From: Loripinus fragilis
Lineage: Eukaryota > Mollusca > Bivalvia > Lucinida > Lucinidae
DNA length: 64,000 nucleotides
Reading direction: 5' to 3'
NCBI GenBank assembly: GCA_964019695.1
Contig: OZ026526.1
Span: 7,335,254-7,399,253 of the forward strand
Position 1 is the first letter of the stretch, and the number at the start of each line of letters is the position of its first letter. The notes under the pieces are model-generated. The model was not told the origin of the DNA, made no database searches, and was given only the letters and a program-made list of their open reading frames with translations. Below are positions 21,968-33,119 of this stretch, in pieces. Position numbers and translations under genes: made by a program.

Positions 21968-22930
21968 TAAGAGACAATTTATTCTTGGCAATATCTAAGA
22001 ATGGAATATGTTTGTTTTCTTTATCATTGTTTTAAACGTTTTGCTATTTTGGTTTCCAGCTGGCTAAGGTTTGAAAAAAAAGTTTATTTTAGTACTCTTT
22101 TTAAAGTGAGTTAAAATTTCGTATGATTCTGAGTAAACTTGTCATCAAAACATTTCTTTTATAATTTTATTTAAACAGCCATGTGTTCGCCGTTTATTTT
22201 CGAAAAAAATATGGATTTATTGGCGTCATGGTGTTGACGTTAGTGATGACGTCACTACTACCAAGGCTATAAGACGTGTCAATGGTAAGATGTTTTAGTG
22301 TTTGGATACTTCTATATCAATAAGTGACTCATAACAAAACAATTTGGGAAGAAAAACCTGGTTGATTATTGTAACTGACGGTAATATAACGTCAAAACGA
22401 GCATTTCTTCAAAAAGTAACATTGTTACTAAATTCAACGACCGAAAAAAGGGGTTTTACTTGAATAAAATAATAGTTGCTGGTGTTTTTCCGTCATAACG
22501 ATCATCCAGGATAATGCATAGCGCAAAACACCAATAGAAAATATAGACGTTCAGGTTGCACGTGCATTTTTGTAAAAATTGCCTTTGACGTAGCAGAACG
22601 ATTCCCATGAGTGATTCTAATATATTTTTCGGTGTCATCAAACAGATAAAACGTCAATAAGTAAATTATCATAAAGAATGTTCGATTCCAGCAATTTTGT
22701 CAAAAAATGTGGGCCCTGAAAAAGTGGTGCGTAACTAAAGTGGCTCACTGTATTGTCGATGTTCAAAACTTTCCATAGATATATACACGTGATAAAAAGG
22801 TTTGTAATAACCTATTTTGACTCTTTGTTTGAAGCACATTTGAAACACCCCTTTAAATATATAAATACTGGTATTCGATGATCTGACATAATATTTTATT
22901 TTTAAGTTAAAGGGGTTCCTCTCAGTAGTC
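21968..22930. other. No gene recognised
   Basis: AT-rich, non-coding by eye. A CRE-like TGACGTCA lies near 22251, an isolated motif of unknown relevance. Confidence 0.45.
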
Positions 22931-22939
22931 GTACACTTC

Positions 22940-23001
22940 ATTTTGCTATGCATTTCGTTATATTTTTCATTTATGCATTTTCTTATCATAACATTGTTAT
23001 T

Positions 23002-23056
<55 letters not shown>

Positions 23057-23285
23057 TGTGGTTTTCTGCATTTATTTATTTATTCATTTTGTATTCCTGA
23101 TATTTTTCTCGTTATGTTACTATCACTTTGCTATGTCCATAACATGTTTAGTATTCATATACATTTGTATATATTTAGCCATATTTTAAAGATATCATAT
23201 ATATGTCTAAAATATAGGGTGATGCTCGTAGCTAATTTTGTGAGAAATTGTGACCCCACCCCATTGCTGTATAAAATATGTTTAA
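22940..23285 (+). pseudogene. LINE 3' end with (TTTA)n
   Basis: The segment ending GACCCCACCCCATTGCTG (about 23251-23268) matches 50511-50530, which there follows a LINE ORF2 C-terminus. A TTTA run of about 60 bp at 22998-23057 lies inside and corresponds to the TTTATTTATT-rich region at 50265-50350. Only untranslated 3' sequence of the LINE is present. Confidence 0.6.
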
Positions 23286-24638
23286 CTTACTAATATCCTA
23301 TTCAGTTTAAAATGAACCGAATACACATATTGTCCATGAAAATATTAAGTGCATCACACACCTTCTTTAACCACAAAACATATTTGCTTTTAAGAAGTAA
23401 ATGAATCAAGGCCACACCGTGGCCTGCCCTGCTTCTCATTATAAGATAAATAAAGAGAGCCCTGACTATTTATCATCAAATTGGTAAATGATGTTATGTT
23501 AGGGCTTTGGGAAGACTGTTCATATTTTCTTGCAGTTAAATTACCTTCGATGCACTCCATTTAGAGAATTACTGAGCGCCTGAATGATGAATACCATTAT
23601 TTTATTGGCTCTGCCAACTCATCTGTGCCTTATATATTTATGCTGCAAGTGGATCCAGGCCAGGTACTTATCGCATTGTCGGGTAACCAATGCACATATG
23701 AGTCTGCGCATATTGGCAAAACGTTGCTCGCATACATAAAATATAAATGTAGATGAAGACGCAGACCAAACATTAGACCTCTAGTCCCGCTGGAAAGTAA
23801 ATACTGGCCTATATAATTATCTGATAAGTACAAAAATTGTGGTTTCCTCGATGATATACAATCATATGACAAGATCTGATGCGGACATCTATCTTGTGAC
23901 AATTTGCCACGACCATAGCAATTAGTGGGTAAACAAACATCATTAACACTCATTACCAAGATACCTTACTGCTGGACGATCAACTCAGTTTTACACGCAG
24001 ATGTTTACAGCATCAATCTTCAGCATAAGTGTACTGTATAATGGAGAATTTTCCATTTTTCTAGCCATCAGTCAACACTCGTCTTTAAATTTGTTGTTCT
24101 TAATTCCATCAAGAAATTTTCTACAACCGATTCCATTAAGAGCTTTCTTAGCTCTTGTATTTGCACATGTAAAGCTTTGTCATGGGCCAGCATTAGACCA
24201 TATGCATAGAGTAAGACATTAATCGTCACTAAATGGGTATTTTGCAGACATTGTAGACCTAGATGGTTTTGCAAAATTTCACCAGGGTCTGCACTATTAA
24301 TTAGCCAAGACAAAATAAATCTTAGGAGATAGAAATTCAATATCATTTGGAAACTATTGCCTGTGACCCCTGAATATATACAATGGACCATCCTGCCTTT
24401 ATTGTATACTCATGCTAAAAAAGAAGGCCACCGCTGAATTCATCATCTTTAATGAAAATGAGTATAGGCATGGACATGTTATGATTACAAATTTAAAAAA
24501 TTGAGCCCCCGCACTAGATTTCCAACAATTTGACATTTTGACAAGTGTAGACCCAGACGAGCCTCTGCAGTCTCCGTCTAAGCTTAGAAACTCCAAATGG
24601 TGTTCAGTCAGTAGCTTAACAATCATAGAATACTCAAG
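23286..24638. other. No gene recognised; partial repeat at 24240-24400
   Basis: Mostly unique-looking sequence. The part around 24275-24395 (ACCAGGGTCTGCACT, CCTGTGACCCCTGAATATA, ATGGACCATCCTG) recurs in altered form at 31085-31210, 39320-39410 and 54930-55070, so it is an old dispersed repeat. The open frames at 23630-24626 have no recognisable motifs. Confidence 0.45.
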
Positions 24639-24702
24639 TGACTAGCAAAGGCTCTGATCAGACTGCGCGTATGCGCAGGCTGATCTGATGCTTTGCTGGT
24701 CA
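24639..24702. repeat. Hairpin, 32-bp arms, TGCGC core
   Basis: The left arm TGACTAGCAAAGGCTCTGAT and the right arm ATCTGATGCTTTGCTGGTCA pair with few mismatches around a GCGCGTATGCGC centre. Same family as 15570, 38087 and 41871. Confidence 0.85.
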
Positions 24703-24874
24703 AACTTACCACATTGTTGGAAATCTCATGCACTGGCTCATATTGTAAGTCATATCTTGTATGACTATGACTGTCACATTTATTAATGCAATCTGTGAGC
24801 CTATTGTTAGTGCTTAAAAGAAGCCTGCGGAGTGTGTTGCATTTGGTCAAACAGAGCTGTTGGGATTCCAATTC

Positions 24875-25057
24875 GGGTGATGTGGCAGCTGGGAAGGGAT
24901 ACAAGTTACGTACCAGAAAGTCTAGAATATATCAGAGGTGGTCGATTGGGGATGGATCAGAGGATCCTCCTCTGATCCATTCCCAATCGACCACCTCTGA
25001 TATATTCTAGACTGGTGGGTACGTAACTTGTCTCCTTTCCCAGCTGCCACATTACCC
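24875..25057. repeat. Long palindrome, ~90-bp arms
   Basis: The left arm starts GGGTGATGTGGCAGCTGGG and the right arm ends CCCAGCTGCCACATTACCC. The centre is at 24965-24967 between GGATCAGAGGA and TCCTCTGATCC. Only a few mismatches are seen over about 90 bp, so the strand would fold into a long hairpin. Confidence 0.9.
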
Positions 25058-25249
25058 GCATTGGCAGTCAAGAGTGTTGCCATGACCAGCTTGAAAACAG
25101 TTAATTGCCATATTGCAGGTATGGGGGCATTGCCTTGCTAGAAGAGAATTTTTTCCAACAGTCCGAAAGATTGGCAGGACATGAGGGTGAAGGACTTCAT
25201 CCACATTGCATTGGCCTGAAAGTGTGCCCCGAATTACATGCATGCAATG

Positions 25250-26296
25250 TAGCACCCGTTAGTGTAAACGCTCCCGTTAGTGCAAACGTTGACAATATCG
25301 GGAGATATCGCTCCCGTTACTGTAAACAGGACCGTGTTTACACTAAGCGGCGGTAATGCAGACCCAAAAACAGTATCAACCGTAAGTGTCAACATTATGA
25401 AAATAAAATTTGAAATTACAAGAGATGACCATTCATCGCAGACATACGAGCAGCCGTGAAGGTGGCGTCCCATCGGGGTTTGCCCTGTTTAATTACGTTA
25501 AAGCTATCTGTCTATAAAAGTCCAGTTCAAAACAATACAAAAGGTAATGATGACAATATGTGAATCCCACATAGACAGCTAAACAGTTTATGAGCATTTA
25601 GGAAGAATTGGAGGAGGAAGATCAATATATTGTTAGTTTCAGCTTCAAACCTCGTTGTTCGTGATCAGGCGTCAAACCTGGGCATACACTATTCTCAAGG
25701 TTCGTGTCTATTGATAAATTCAGCCTCGCGTTCTCAATCATTAATTTGTCCATATTTAGGTATATCTACAACTGCAGAATCGTGCCATGCTAAAATGATA
25801 AGCAATCCCAAGTGTGGCATCTCATCAGAGTCCGTCACGTTTGTTAAAATTAGAGATTTTCAGTAAACGATTGCTGAACAGGTTAATAGGCCGATTTAAT
25901 ACGTTAAGAGTGATTTTTGCCTGTGAACATGATACATGTTGATTGCAAGTATTATCTGAAGCTTGTCCTAAAATTAATACAGGTCACTTTGACCTAAATT
26001 TCTTGATCATATAATTTTGAGGTATCTTTTTAAGGACCCAAAATATTCTATCTTCAAACGTAAGGAAATAAAATCCGATATTGTTGACAAAAAGCGTTGA
26101 TATCGCACATATTATCGTCGCTCGCTTCCGCTAGTGTAAACGTTGACAATAACGAGAGAGATCGCTCCCTTTACTGTCAACGTTTACACTAACGGAACGG
26201 TAAAATTATTGTAAACGCGTTTACAGTAACGGAAGAGGCATCTCCCGTTATTGTCAACGTTTAAACTAACGGGAGCGTTTACACTAACGGGTGCTA
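25250..26296. mobile_element. 1,047-bp element with long terminal inverted repeats
   Basis: Both ends read TAGCACCCGTTAGTGTAAAC inward and stay matched for about 50 bp, through an ACGTTGACAATA segment to CGGGAGAT. The flanks carry CAATG at 25245-25249 and 26297-26301, a plausible 5-bp target-site duplication. The ends themselves contain repeated CGTTA-x-TGTAAACG motifs, and a further cluster lies at 26135-26225. No transposase is encoded (the frame at 25630-25866 shows no motif), so it is non-autonomous. Superfamily unassigned. Confidence 0.8.
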
Positions 26297-26301
26297 CAAT
26301 G

Positions 26302-29300
26302 CAAAGTAAACTGACTATGCCATTACCGTATTATAAAACGCTCAAGGCGGCATTCTGTTTTTATTAGCATGTGTATATGTGTAGCTTTATTGAAATTTCC
26401 ATTGGTCTGAGAGATGAAAATCTTTATGCCCAGCAATCGTTTATGGCTATGTACAGGTCTAACCGTTAATAGGAGCTTCATCTAGATTCATACACCATTT
26501 TACGTAGCTAAGGCTCTGATGGGAGTGTGCGGTTGCTGGTTGCTTCGGAGATGAGTATCAAAATATCGACGCTTGCAAAATTACACAAACCAATACTCTC
26601 TACGCTTTTACTAATTATTTCTGCAAGTTGAATTTTACAAGGTATCATTAACAGTCGCTTGAGGAAATGATTTGCAAGCAAATATGTATTCAGAATATGA
26701 CAGATACATGTTGCGAGGTTATGACTTTTATGCTATTTAAATTTATTTTACATGTCAAATGTGAGGAGCTGTGTAAAGCGAACATATGACAATTATTTAT
26801 TATTATCATAAGTTATTATATTAATGTCTAATTTGACACTATGTTAAAACAAACAAAGGGAGTCAGGCATTGGCATTAGCGTTTTATGCGCTCTGACAAA
26901 CGCTCATAAAACTGATGCGAACACAATTATTTCTGTTGTTTTAATTTTGCTATCAAGACTTAGAAAATGGGAAATTCATTTGAAGTTCATAGAGCTATCG
27001 ACGTTAAAGTGTATTATCTTGACTTTTAACATTTAGTCGGGGAACCAAAGTCGCGTATCGTGCAAAAAACACACATTTGCACCCGAAAGGTATACGGCTG
27101 GAATTTTGTGTACTGATAGTCTAAATAGTGCTTGATATGAAACCACTGTATAGCAATGCGACCAGAATTGCATTTCGCGGAAAATGCATTTTTGTTTGCC
27201 ACATAGGTCATGTTAAGCAATCTTTCATAGCATAGAAATTGTGATGTTTCCCTTATCAATAAGTTAACGAGCGTGCTTTTAGTCTTCAAAAGAACCGTCT
27301 CATTTAATAGGTCCATTTAAGTACCCACAACATATGTTTTGGTTGAGAAATAACAAAACTAATTTTCTATTGCGCACTCTTATCTGGAGGATGGGTATGA
27401 GAAGCCGTTTGACTGTTCGATAATACAATTATACACTATTAAATGCATTTAAAAGTATGAACAGTCATTTCTGCACCAAAATAATCTTCTTAGGGACATG
27501 TTTGTCTTTACAAGTACTATGCGGTTTAATTTCTGCATCTCAGACGGGGACAGACAGGTTTTCCATGGTGATATGATAATAGTTATACGAGTTTTTTACT
27601 TATTTTACCACTGTAAAATGAAATTTAATGTTTTCAGTAGATAAAAATCCTCTTGGTCCCTACAATGACCCTCTGTTTCAAAACTGCTGTAAATATGGAA
27701 GATAATCATCCTTTAAACCTTGATAAATTTCATTTATATGTTAAACTGCTCTTAAGCTGTCCTGGTATTTAACTTCGCACCCGCTGGCATGAACTAAACT
27801 ACTAAGTATCAAATTATCGTGGTTTCATATTTTTACTTTTCAGCTGCCTTTTCTAGTTTGCCATAGAAAATAGAAAAAAGGTCTTAAATTATGTCCCAAA
27901 CGTCTGTCTAACTGTATGCAGTGTTTAAACACATTCAATTTAGAATTTATTTATTTATGGAAAAAATATGCAATCCAAACCACTTCAGCGGGAGGACAAA
28001 AGTGAATAAGTAAGCACACAATCTTTTACGAGATATGCTTCCATGCAATATATAAATAATTATCAAATATATTTTGGGGCAATGAATGCAGTTTTAATGA
28101 GATTTGAAGAAAATAAATCTATAAATTCAAAATCAAAATGGGGGTGCCCTAATCTACATGCTTTAAAAATCAATAACTAGTATTCTTAGTTGACCACCAC
28201 TGCTTCTGAGGTCTACGCCGATGTTGTATTATTACATAAACTCAATATTTTTCAACCCTGAACTTTTTTGATAAAAAATATATACAATTTTGAAAAATAA
28301 TATTTTGACATGTTCTTGCTGGGCTTCCGTAGAAAGTTGACTGCTCTGGCGTTATGCAAGTCGATCGAGTCTGCTATACAGTGGTTTCAGATACACCATT
28401 GAATTACCTTTGCAACCATACAAAATCCAGCTGTATACCTTTCGGGTGCAAGGGTTAGCATTTTTTCTACCTTGGGTCCCCGACTAATTTTACTTGAATC
28501 AAAAATAAATATTGCATTATGTACTGATTTAATTTTCACAGATCATTTATTCATCTGCTAAGTAAATAACAGGACTATTTATTGGCTTTATGCAGACATC
28601 TGGGAATATCCATCTTACAGCAACAGACACACATTAACCTAAGTTTGCCTCTTTATGCAGGTCTGCTAAATGATTGAGGCAGCACATTCAGTCAATTTCT
28701 TCATTTCGATATTGAATAATGGATATTCCGTTTTAATTACAACCAACTGTCAGATCAATGCACATTAGAATGTTACAACGGTCAAAAAAGTATTTTAATT
28801 TTCAATAAGTTTCATTTGATTTTAACCTGACCTTTTCTACACAAAATGAAGAAAATTGTTACAAAGTATGTTCTCTGCTAAAGTAACAATAAGTACTTTG
28901 AGGGTTAAATTTTAGAAATAAATATTAAATTTCAGCCAGGTATCCAAAATATACTTATCTATGCATACACTGCTAAAATATAACTCGGAAACTTTGTTAT
29001 TTTTTGCCATTACAAGGATTTATCATTCTGCTTGAGCAGTGTATAAGCAGTTGGTTGTGCTTCCAGTTTTCTTGTGAAGAGCTCAATGACCTGAAAATAG
29101 CCACACCCCAATAGACAAGCGAAAGTAATTAATTACAGGCTAATTGAAGAGAATCCACAAACGTTAAATGAGGGATTATTCTTGCCATACTGTTAGTTCT
29201 TTAATAAATGCTTTTGAAAAAAGTGTGAATTTTCACTTTAAATTTTAGTATCATAGAATACACATAAGCACCACCTTGCGGTATTGCGTTATATGCCAAG

Positions 29301-29550
29301 TCCAATATTCCAAATGATTAGTGCAGAATGGACATGGTCTGTCAAACCCCGACGAAGGTCTGTATAGACCTATTAGATGGTGGATGTATAAAAGTGTGGC
29401 ATATGGATGGAGTGAAAGCAGAAAACCACCTTAAACCTGGCAGTATATTTAGTGGCTGCTTTCAGATTGACTACTTGACATTGATATATCCTAAATAATC
29501 AATCCCAAACAGAAATTGAGATACAAACTATAACATAGCATATCACTTTT
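26302..29550. other. No gene recognised; inverted repeat copies at 27035 and 28485
   Basis: AT-rich sequence without convincing frames. A ~115-bp segment at 27035-27150 (AGTCGGGGAACC, CACCCGAAAGGTATAC, AAACCACTGTATAGC) is present in inverse orientation at 28375-28487. A neighbouring segment near 27320-27390 recurs inverted at 31580-31670. Confidence 0.5.
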
Positions 29551-29557
29551 CTCACTA

Positions 29558-29853
29558 CCGGGCCGCGTAGCGCAGTCGGTAACGTGTCTTGCTACAGATG
29601 CGTGTCTGACTGCAGATCCAGGGGTCGCGAGTTCGATCCCGGCCCGGTACCATACTTTCGTGAAATAATTTCTACGCTGATTTATTCAAGAAGGGTTGTT
29701 GTCATTTACAAGCGAAAGTATGTGCACAAATTACTGGTTAACCGCTTGCTCAAGCCTGCCCAGGAAAAAGTGTGGTTAAGTGAATTGACCATCCCGCAAT
29801 GACCATAGCTGTTGACATGGGACGTAAAGCAACAAAAACAAACAAACAAATTT
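29558..29853 (+). mobile_element. tRNA-derived SINE
   Basis: A tRNA-like head at 29558-29653 has GTAGCGCAGTCGG as A box and GAGTTCGATCCC as B box. CCGGGCC near its start pairs with GGCCCGG at its end, followed by TACCA. The body runs to a tail of ACAAACAAACAAA at about 29837-29851. The anticodon region is not tRNA-like, so it is a SINE rather than a functional tRNA. The head differs from the tRNA-like unit at 20109-21189, so two SINE lineages are present. Confidence 0.85.
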
Positions 29854-29939
29854 TCTCACTATACAGAAACCAGCTGGCTGGCATAACTAAGGGTACGGTT
29901 GTGTTCTATCTGTCTGTAAATTAAAAGCTAGTTCATCCC

Positions 29940-30225
29940 AGTTAGTTTTTTTTTATTTTTTTTCCTGTGATGATACATATCATTAGTTAGGAGGCACACA
30001 TGTGATCTACAATTTTGTGTTTAAACAACAGCAGAATCCAGTGCCACGATTTGTCTAGAAAATTATATTTTTATTCTGTTGTTGTTGGTTCATTTTTTGA
30101 CCTTGCTTCACTTGTATATATGGGTTTTATGTTTGGTCCTTTTTGTGATGCAGATGTTTGTGTCCTTTCCAAGTTGGAAGTTATGTAGCTAGGGAGGAGA
30201 AACCAGGGGCTTAATTTACCCATAT
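29940..30225 (+). repeat. Tail B-related copy, diverged
   Basis: GATGATACAT, AACAACAGCAGAATC and the following segment match 2071-2142 and the inverse of 32700-32790. More diverged than the copies at 2185 and 21676. Confidence 0.5.
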
Positions 30226-30229
30226 TATT

Positions 30230-30645
30230 CCTCGAATGTGTGTCTATGTTCTGTGCATTTTTGTGACAGTGCTATTTATTGATCCATGTTGTGGCAATTC
30301 AATTCTAGGTCAAACTGGAAGGTGTTGTGCTTCATCTGAACTAAGGGTGAGGTTGGCACGCCGTGAAACAGGTTTAAGCCCTTCAGTAAAATATTTTACT
30401 GACCGTTCCAAGGCGGTACTTCTTTTGTGGATCATTTGTGTTATTTATGTCTTGTGTTTGTCATGCTTTTGCGTCTGTTCATTGATGCCTTGTGGTCACC
30501 TGGTGGGAAAGGGCTGACCTCCTGGCTCTTGTTTGTGATGTTTATTGTGATTTAGTTACTTTCCCATTTGGTATCCTGTGACAAGTGTGGTACTTGACTG
30601 TATCGATTACTGATCCTTGTTGTCATTCTTACTTTCATTATATAC
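30230..30645 (+). repeat. Penelope-like tail A copy
   Basis: A plus-strand copy holding TGAACTAAGGGTGAGGTTGG, TTTTACTGACCGTTCCAAGG and the terminal ACTGATCCTTG region. The frame at 30236-30517 runs through this repeat and is not a gene. Confidence 0.65.
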
Positions 30646-31410
30646 TGCAAAGATTCTAACCAGATTTGGCCATGTTCCTTGTCATTGCTGGACACGAAGA
30701 TAATATTGCCAAGCACTGACTAATTTTTTACAAACTGGGGAGTCAGAAATACAAATTATTATCTAACCTATAAATAGACATCTTGTGATTGGCCCAGATG
30801 TCTATCCACTCAGGCCCATAAAACTACATATCACATGGATTGCTGGTTTTTCCCATTCAATATTAGTTACTAAAATAGACTTCATAGAATTTTTTCATAA
30901 CAGGTGTGCTTTCAGCATGAAACTTGCATGATTTGCTGTAAATAAAATTCAGTGAGTGACAGCAGCATGAAATTCACAAGATTTGGTGTTTCATCATATA
31001 CATGGCATTCAGACTTTGCTGTTGAGTATAGTAAGCAGAACTCTTAAATGAGCTAATGAATTCTTCCTTCTGGATTGATTCAATAAACTTGGAATGGTCC
31101 ATTGTATAATTCAAGGGGTCACAGGTTTTAATTTCTAAACAAAATTGCAGTTTTTTCCCTGAAGATCATTTTGTCTTAGCAAACAGTGTAGACCCTGATG
31201 AAATGCCACAGTATACAGCACTTAATCCGGATCTTCTCTGTCTGCAGTTGTTATTACAAATAAAGTATGCAATCATTCCTCTTATAACTGAATGAAATCA
31301 ATTAGTCATCCTGTAAAAAAAATTCAAGACTGTCCAAGACATAGTCCATAGCCAAGATTTTGTTGTTGTCGTTGCTTTTTTGTTTTAATAGAGAAATTAT
31401 ATAATAAAAC
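30646..31410. other. No gene; part of a dispersed repeat at 31085-31210
   Basis: Contains an inverse match to the 24275-24395 repeat (TGGTCCATTGTATA, GGGGTCACAGG) and AGCAAACAGTGTAGACCC near 31180. Otherwise unremarkable. Confidence 0.4.
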
Positions 31411-31550
31411 AATTGTTGACTATTGAGGCATTGGACATGATGTGATATCGACCTGAGAATACCAATATTGACCTCGGCTCCGCCTCGGTCAATATTGGTA
31501 CTCTCAGGTCGATATCGCATCATGTCCAATGCCTCAATAGTCAATAATTG
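31411..31550. repeat. Palindrome, ~65-bp arms
   Basis: AATTGTTGACTATTGAGGCA and the following ~45 bp are inverted on the other side of a TCGGCTCCGCCTC centre. Mismatches are few. The arms end near CAATTGTTGAC and GTCAATAATTG. Confidence 0.9.
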
Positions 31551-31789
31551 TATAATGAAACACTTGCTCGTGAGTAAGCTTAATTGTACAGGCCCCCAGA
31601 TAAGAGTGTGTAATTGAAAATTAGTTTTCCTATTTCTCAATCAAAACATATGGTTTAGGTACTCAAAAGAACCATCTTGATCGATAAGAAAATAATCGCA
31701 ATTTTACGCTAAAGGTTTTGGCCTACCTGGCCATACGTAAATTATTCATAGCATTGGCTTCTGGATGTAGTTCAATTGAGTAATAGACA

Positions 31790-32120
31790 TTTTTTTTTAT
31801 CTCAAATTTACCAAAATACAAGTGAATATGACAAGGAAATACCACAATCAAAGACCACAATCCAAAGCACCACAAGGAAGAGGGACAAAACACTGACAGG
31901 GTCATGTTTAGCGATGTACTGTAATTCTTGGCGTCTTTTCTAGTTTTGCAATCAATTTGCCAAGGAGGAGAGAGGTGGTTGCTTGAACACAATTTTTGGT
32001 TTTGCTTTTATGCGTTTCTGTATTTGTCATGTCCTGTGGAGGCCTGTGTTCTGTGTTTGTTGTAGATTGTTGTACAGTATGTGAATGTGGCATTTCCTGT
32101 GATACACATTTTATTTGTTT
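31790..32120. repeat. Tail B pieces in head-to-head orientation
   Basis: 31805-31900 reads as the end of tail B inverted (GTGAATATGACAAGGAAATAC), while 31950-32110 reads as tail B in the plus direction (CCAAGGAGGAGAGAGGTGG, AATGTGGCATTTCCTG). Two copies or a rearranged copy lie in opposite orientation. Confidence 0.5.
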
Positions 32121-32394
32121 ACTTGGTAGTTGTGCGATATTCACACTGAGGACTAGTTGATCTACTTTAATATTGCGTTTTCGCTTTTATGAGTGTATCT
32201 GACATGCATGGATCCAGAAGTTTCGTCAAAGGGGGTCCAATTCTGACAATTTTTCTCTTTTTAGCTGATGAGGAAGGATAGATGATCCAAATAACACTAA
32301 AGGTGGTCCATCTTTGGCCCGCCAGTGAAATTTTATGGTCAATGGGAAGATTCTAATCTTTAAAAAGTTAATTTCTGATTTCTTGATATAGATG

Positions 32395-32795
32395 ATAAAG
32401 TAAATGAATGTAATCAGGAAACACCACAATCACATATTGTAGACCAACCCACCGCACCGTGAGGAATAGCCACAGAACACAAACAGTCGCACGACATCAG
32501 GAGGACATTTAAAGCAAGGCAACCAGCTCTCTCTCTCTCTCTTCCTCATCAAGGGAATTGTATTTCAAAACAAAGACCAAACACAGAACCCACACAAAGA
32601 ATGGAAGGAACATGAAACGATGAATCAACAACAATAGAACCACTGCCTTCTAACGGACAGCAGCCTAAGCCTTTGTGGGGAGTGAATGCATTTTACTGGC
32701 ACCAAATCTTCGCCCCTGATTTATTGTTGTAAAAGCATGAAAATTGTTTAGCTCGCTTGGAGGCTTGCTAGTGAATGCAATGTATCATCACAGCT
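32395..32795 (-). repeat. Tail B copy
   Basis: A minus-oriented copy from AATCAGGAAACACCACAATC to GATGCAATGTATCATC-like sequence. It contains GGACAGCAGCCTAAGCC, the inverse of the tail B start, and a short CT run at 32528-32541. Confidence 0.65.
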
Positions 32796-32799
32796 AAAG

Positions 32800-33010
32800 T
32801 ATTTTCTAAATTATACCATAGACATTCAGAGTCGATTGCTAGATACAATTGGTTTAAAAACTCTTCTGCAGCAAGACATAGCGGAGCAGGTATTTTATGG
32901 TGATTTAGTTTATAAATTCAAAAGATTTGATTGAAAGCCTAATAATAGTTTTCAATTAAAAAAATAAACTTTATAAAAAGGTTGGATACAAAATGGGTAT
33001 CATGTGACAG
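32800..33010 (+). pseudogene. Penelope-like RT C-terminal scrap
   Basis: Matches 1590-1740 of the intact RT: AAAGTATTTTCTAAATT, then ACTCTTCTGCAGCAA, then TTTTATGGTGATTTAGT. These encode the LKTLLQQ and FYGDLVYKFK region, with a frame change inside. Only the last ~60 codons survive. Confidence 0.75.
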
Positions 33011-33119
33011 TCTTCATGCCCCATATACTAGAAGGTGGCTCATGAGCAGAAATTATCCAGGGGCGTGTACGCAGGTGACTTAGTAGCACAAAATAGAGTC
33101 CTTGAAACCATGTACAGTG

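Noticed and set aside
29558..29653. Functional tRNA gene
   Set aside because: The ends can pair, but the region between the boxes is too long and lacks a normal anticodon arm, and a SINE body with an A-rich tail follows.
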